From positions 992,001-1,056,000 of the forward strand of contig CAWBUW010000007.1 in the NCBI GenBank assembly GCA_963792075.1: a stretch of DNA of 64,000 bases, in the 5' to 3' direction. This DNA is from CAWBUW01 sp963792075 (GTDB lineage: Bacteria; Chloroflexota; Anaerolineae; Anaerolineales; UBA4823). Made by a program: the position numbers and the translations under genes. The notes beneath the pieces are model-generated. The model had not been told where the DNA came from, made no database searches, and saw only the letters and a program-made list of their open reading frames with translations. Shown here one piece after another: positions 63,935-64,000 of the stretch; the stretch's first letter is position 1; the number at the start of each line of letters is the position of its first letter.

Positions 63935-64000
63935 CTAATGATTGAACAGGTAATCCAACACCGGCTGATCGATCAATCCTGCCTGGAGATCCACCCGTTC
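63935..64000 (-). CDS. 3' end of an unidentified gene (partial)
   Basis: The last 21 codons of a minus-strand frame running off the window: VDLQAGLIDQPVLDYLFNH then TAG. It is followed at once by a strong hairpin, which supports a real gene end. Too short to name a family. Confidence 0.5.
   Translation of the reverse strand, partial: ERVDLQAGLIDQPVLDYLFNH

Noticed and set aside
1..64000. tRNA, rRNA and tmRNA genes
   Set aside because: No cloverleaf-like sequence with a T-arm consensus, and no rRNA-conserved blocks, were seen in the short intergenic spaces; this was a reading by eye, not a covariance scan.

Overview
The window reads as a chromosomal segment of a member of the Chloroflexota, most likely class Anaerolineae. 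The sequence clues are mostly high-GC genes with many GTG/TTG starts, a Tad-type pilus locus without an outer-membrane secretin (as expected of a single-membrane cell), Thr/Pro-rich lipoproteins with WD40/PD40-like propellers, multihaem cytochromes, and many long intergenic palindromes. No rRNA, tRNA or CRISPR array was found. The lineage call is inference; no marker gene is present.

Layout. 0.3-3.8 kb: a plus-strand run of small metabolic genes (USP-like, ornithine cyclodeaminase-like, GNAT, Nudix, YwbE). 3.8-9.4 kb: AT-richer membrane genes, a 924-aa secreted LVIVD-propeller protein and a VOC protein. This block is bracketed by two identical 33-bp palindromes, each of which supplies the stop codon of the gene before it. 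9.5-20.8 kb: a minus-strand phage-type head cassette (putative small terminase, TerL, portal, a protease-capsid fusion, adaptor-like proteins) with no tail, lysis or integrase genes. It is split by two IS110-family elements in inverted orientation that form a roughly 2.4-kb palindrome. Each IS sits at the same CT dinucleotide of a CTCTGTG-type intergenic repeat and has a conserved ~170-bp 5' non-coding end suited to a bridge RNA.

21-38 kb: the most unusual part. Truncated RHS/YD-repeat pieces and short Cys-containing RHS 'tips' alternate with Thr/Pro-linker lipoproteins. Most lipoproteins are TolB/PD40-like propellers and two carry a small NGGC-x-LPC domain. Several lipoproteins follow a tip with an ATGA overlap or a few bases of spacing. 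A recurring terminal tip motif (hydrophobic-ILT...Q...C-G...C) survives as a remnant upstream of others. Six lipoprotein genes carry frameshifts. It looks like a decaying or recombining store of RHS tip plus partner-lipoprotein modules.

38-46 kb: a TPR-histidine kinase with a DUF4013-like membrane protein, a thioesterase, a histidine phosphatase with a probable leaderless promoter, a repeat protein, a zinc-ribbon protein, a cytochrome-b-like membrane protein and an HD-GYP protein. 46-56 kb: the Tad pilus operon (two TadE-like, a TadG-like, CpaB, CpaE with a frameshift in G7, TadB, TadC, a TPR-LysM protein, TadA). It has a good promoter and a ~200-nt structured leader. 56-63 kb: a Tat-exported amidase/LytM-like protein, then a minus-strand redox operon: two 18-haem-motif cytochromes, a 2[4Fe-4S] ferredoxin and an FAD oxidoreductase. 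63-64 kb: a NagD-like HAD phosphatase and the 3' end of an unidentified gene.
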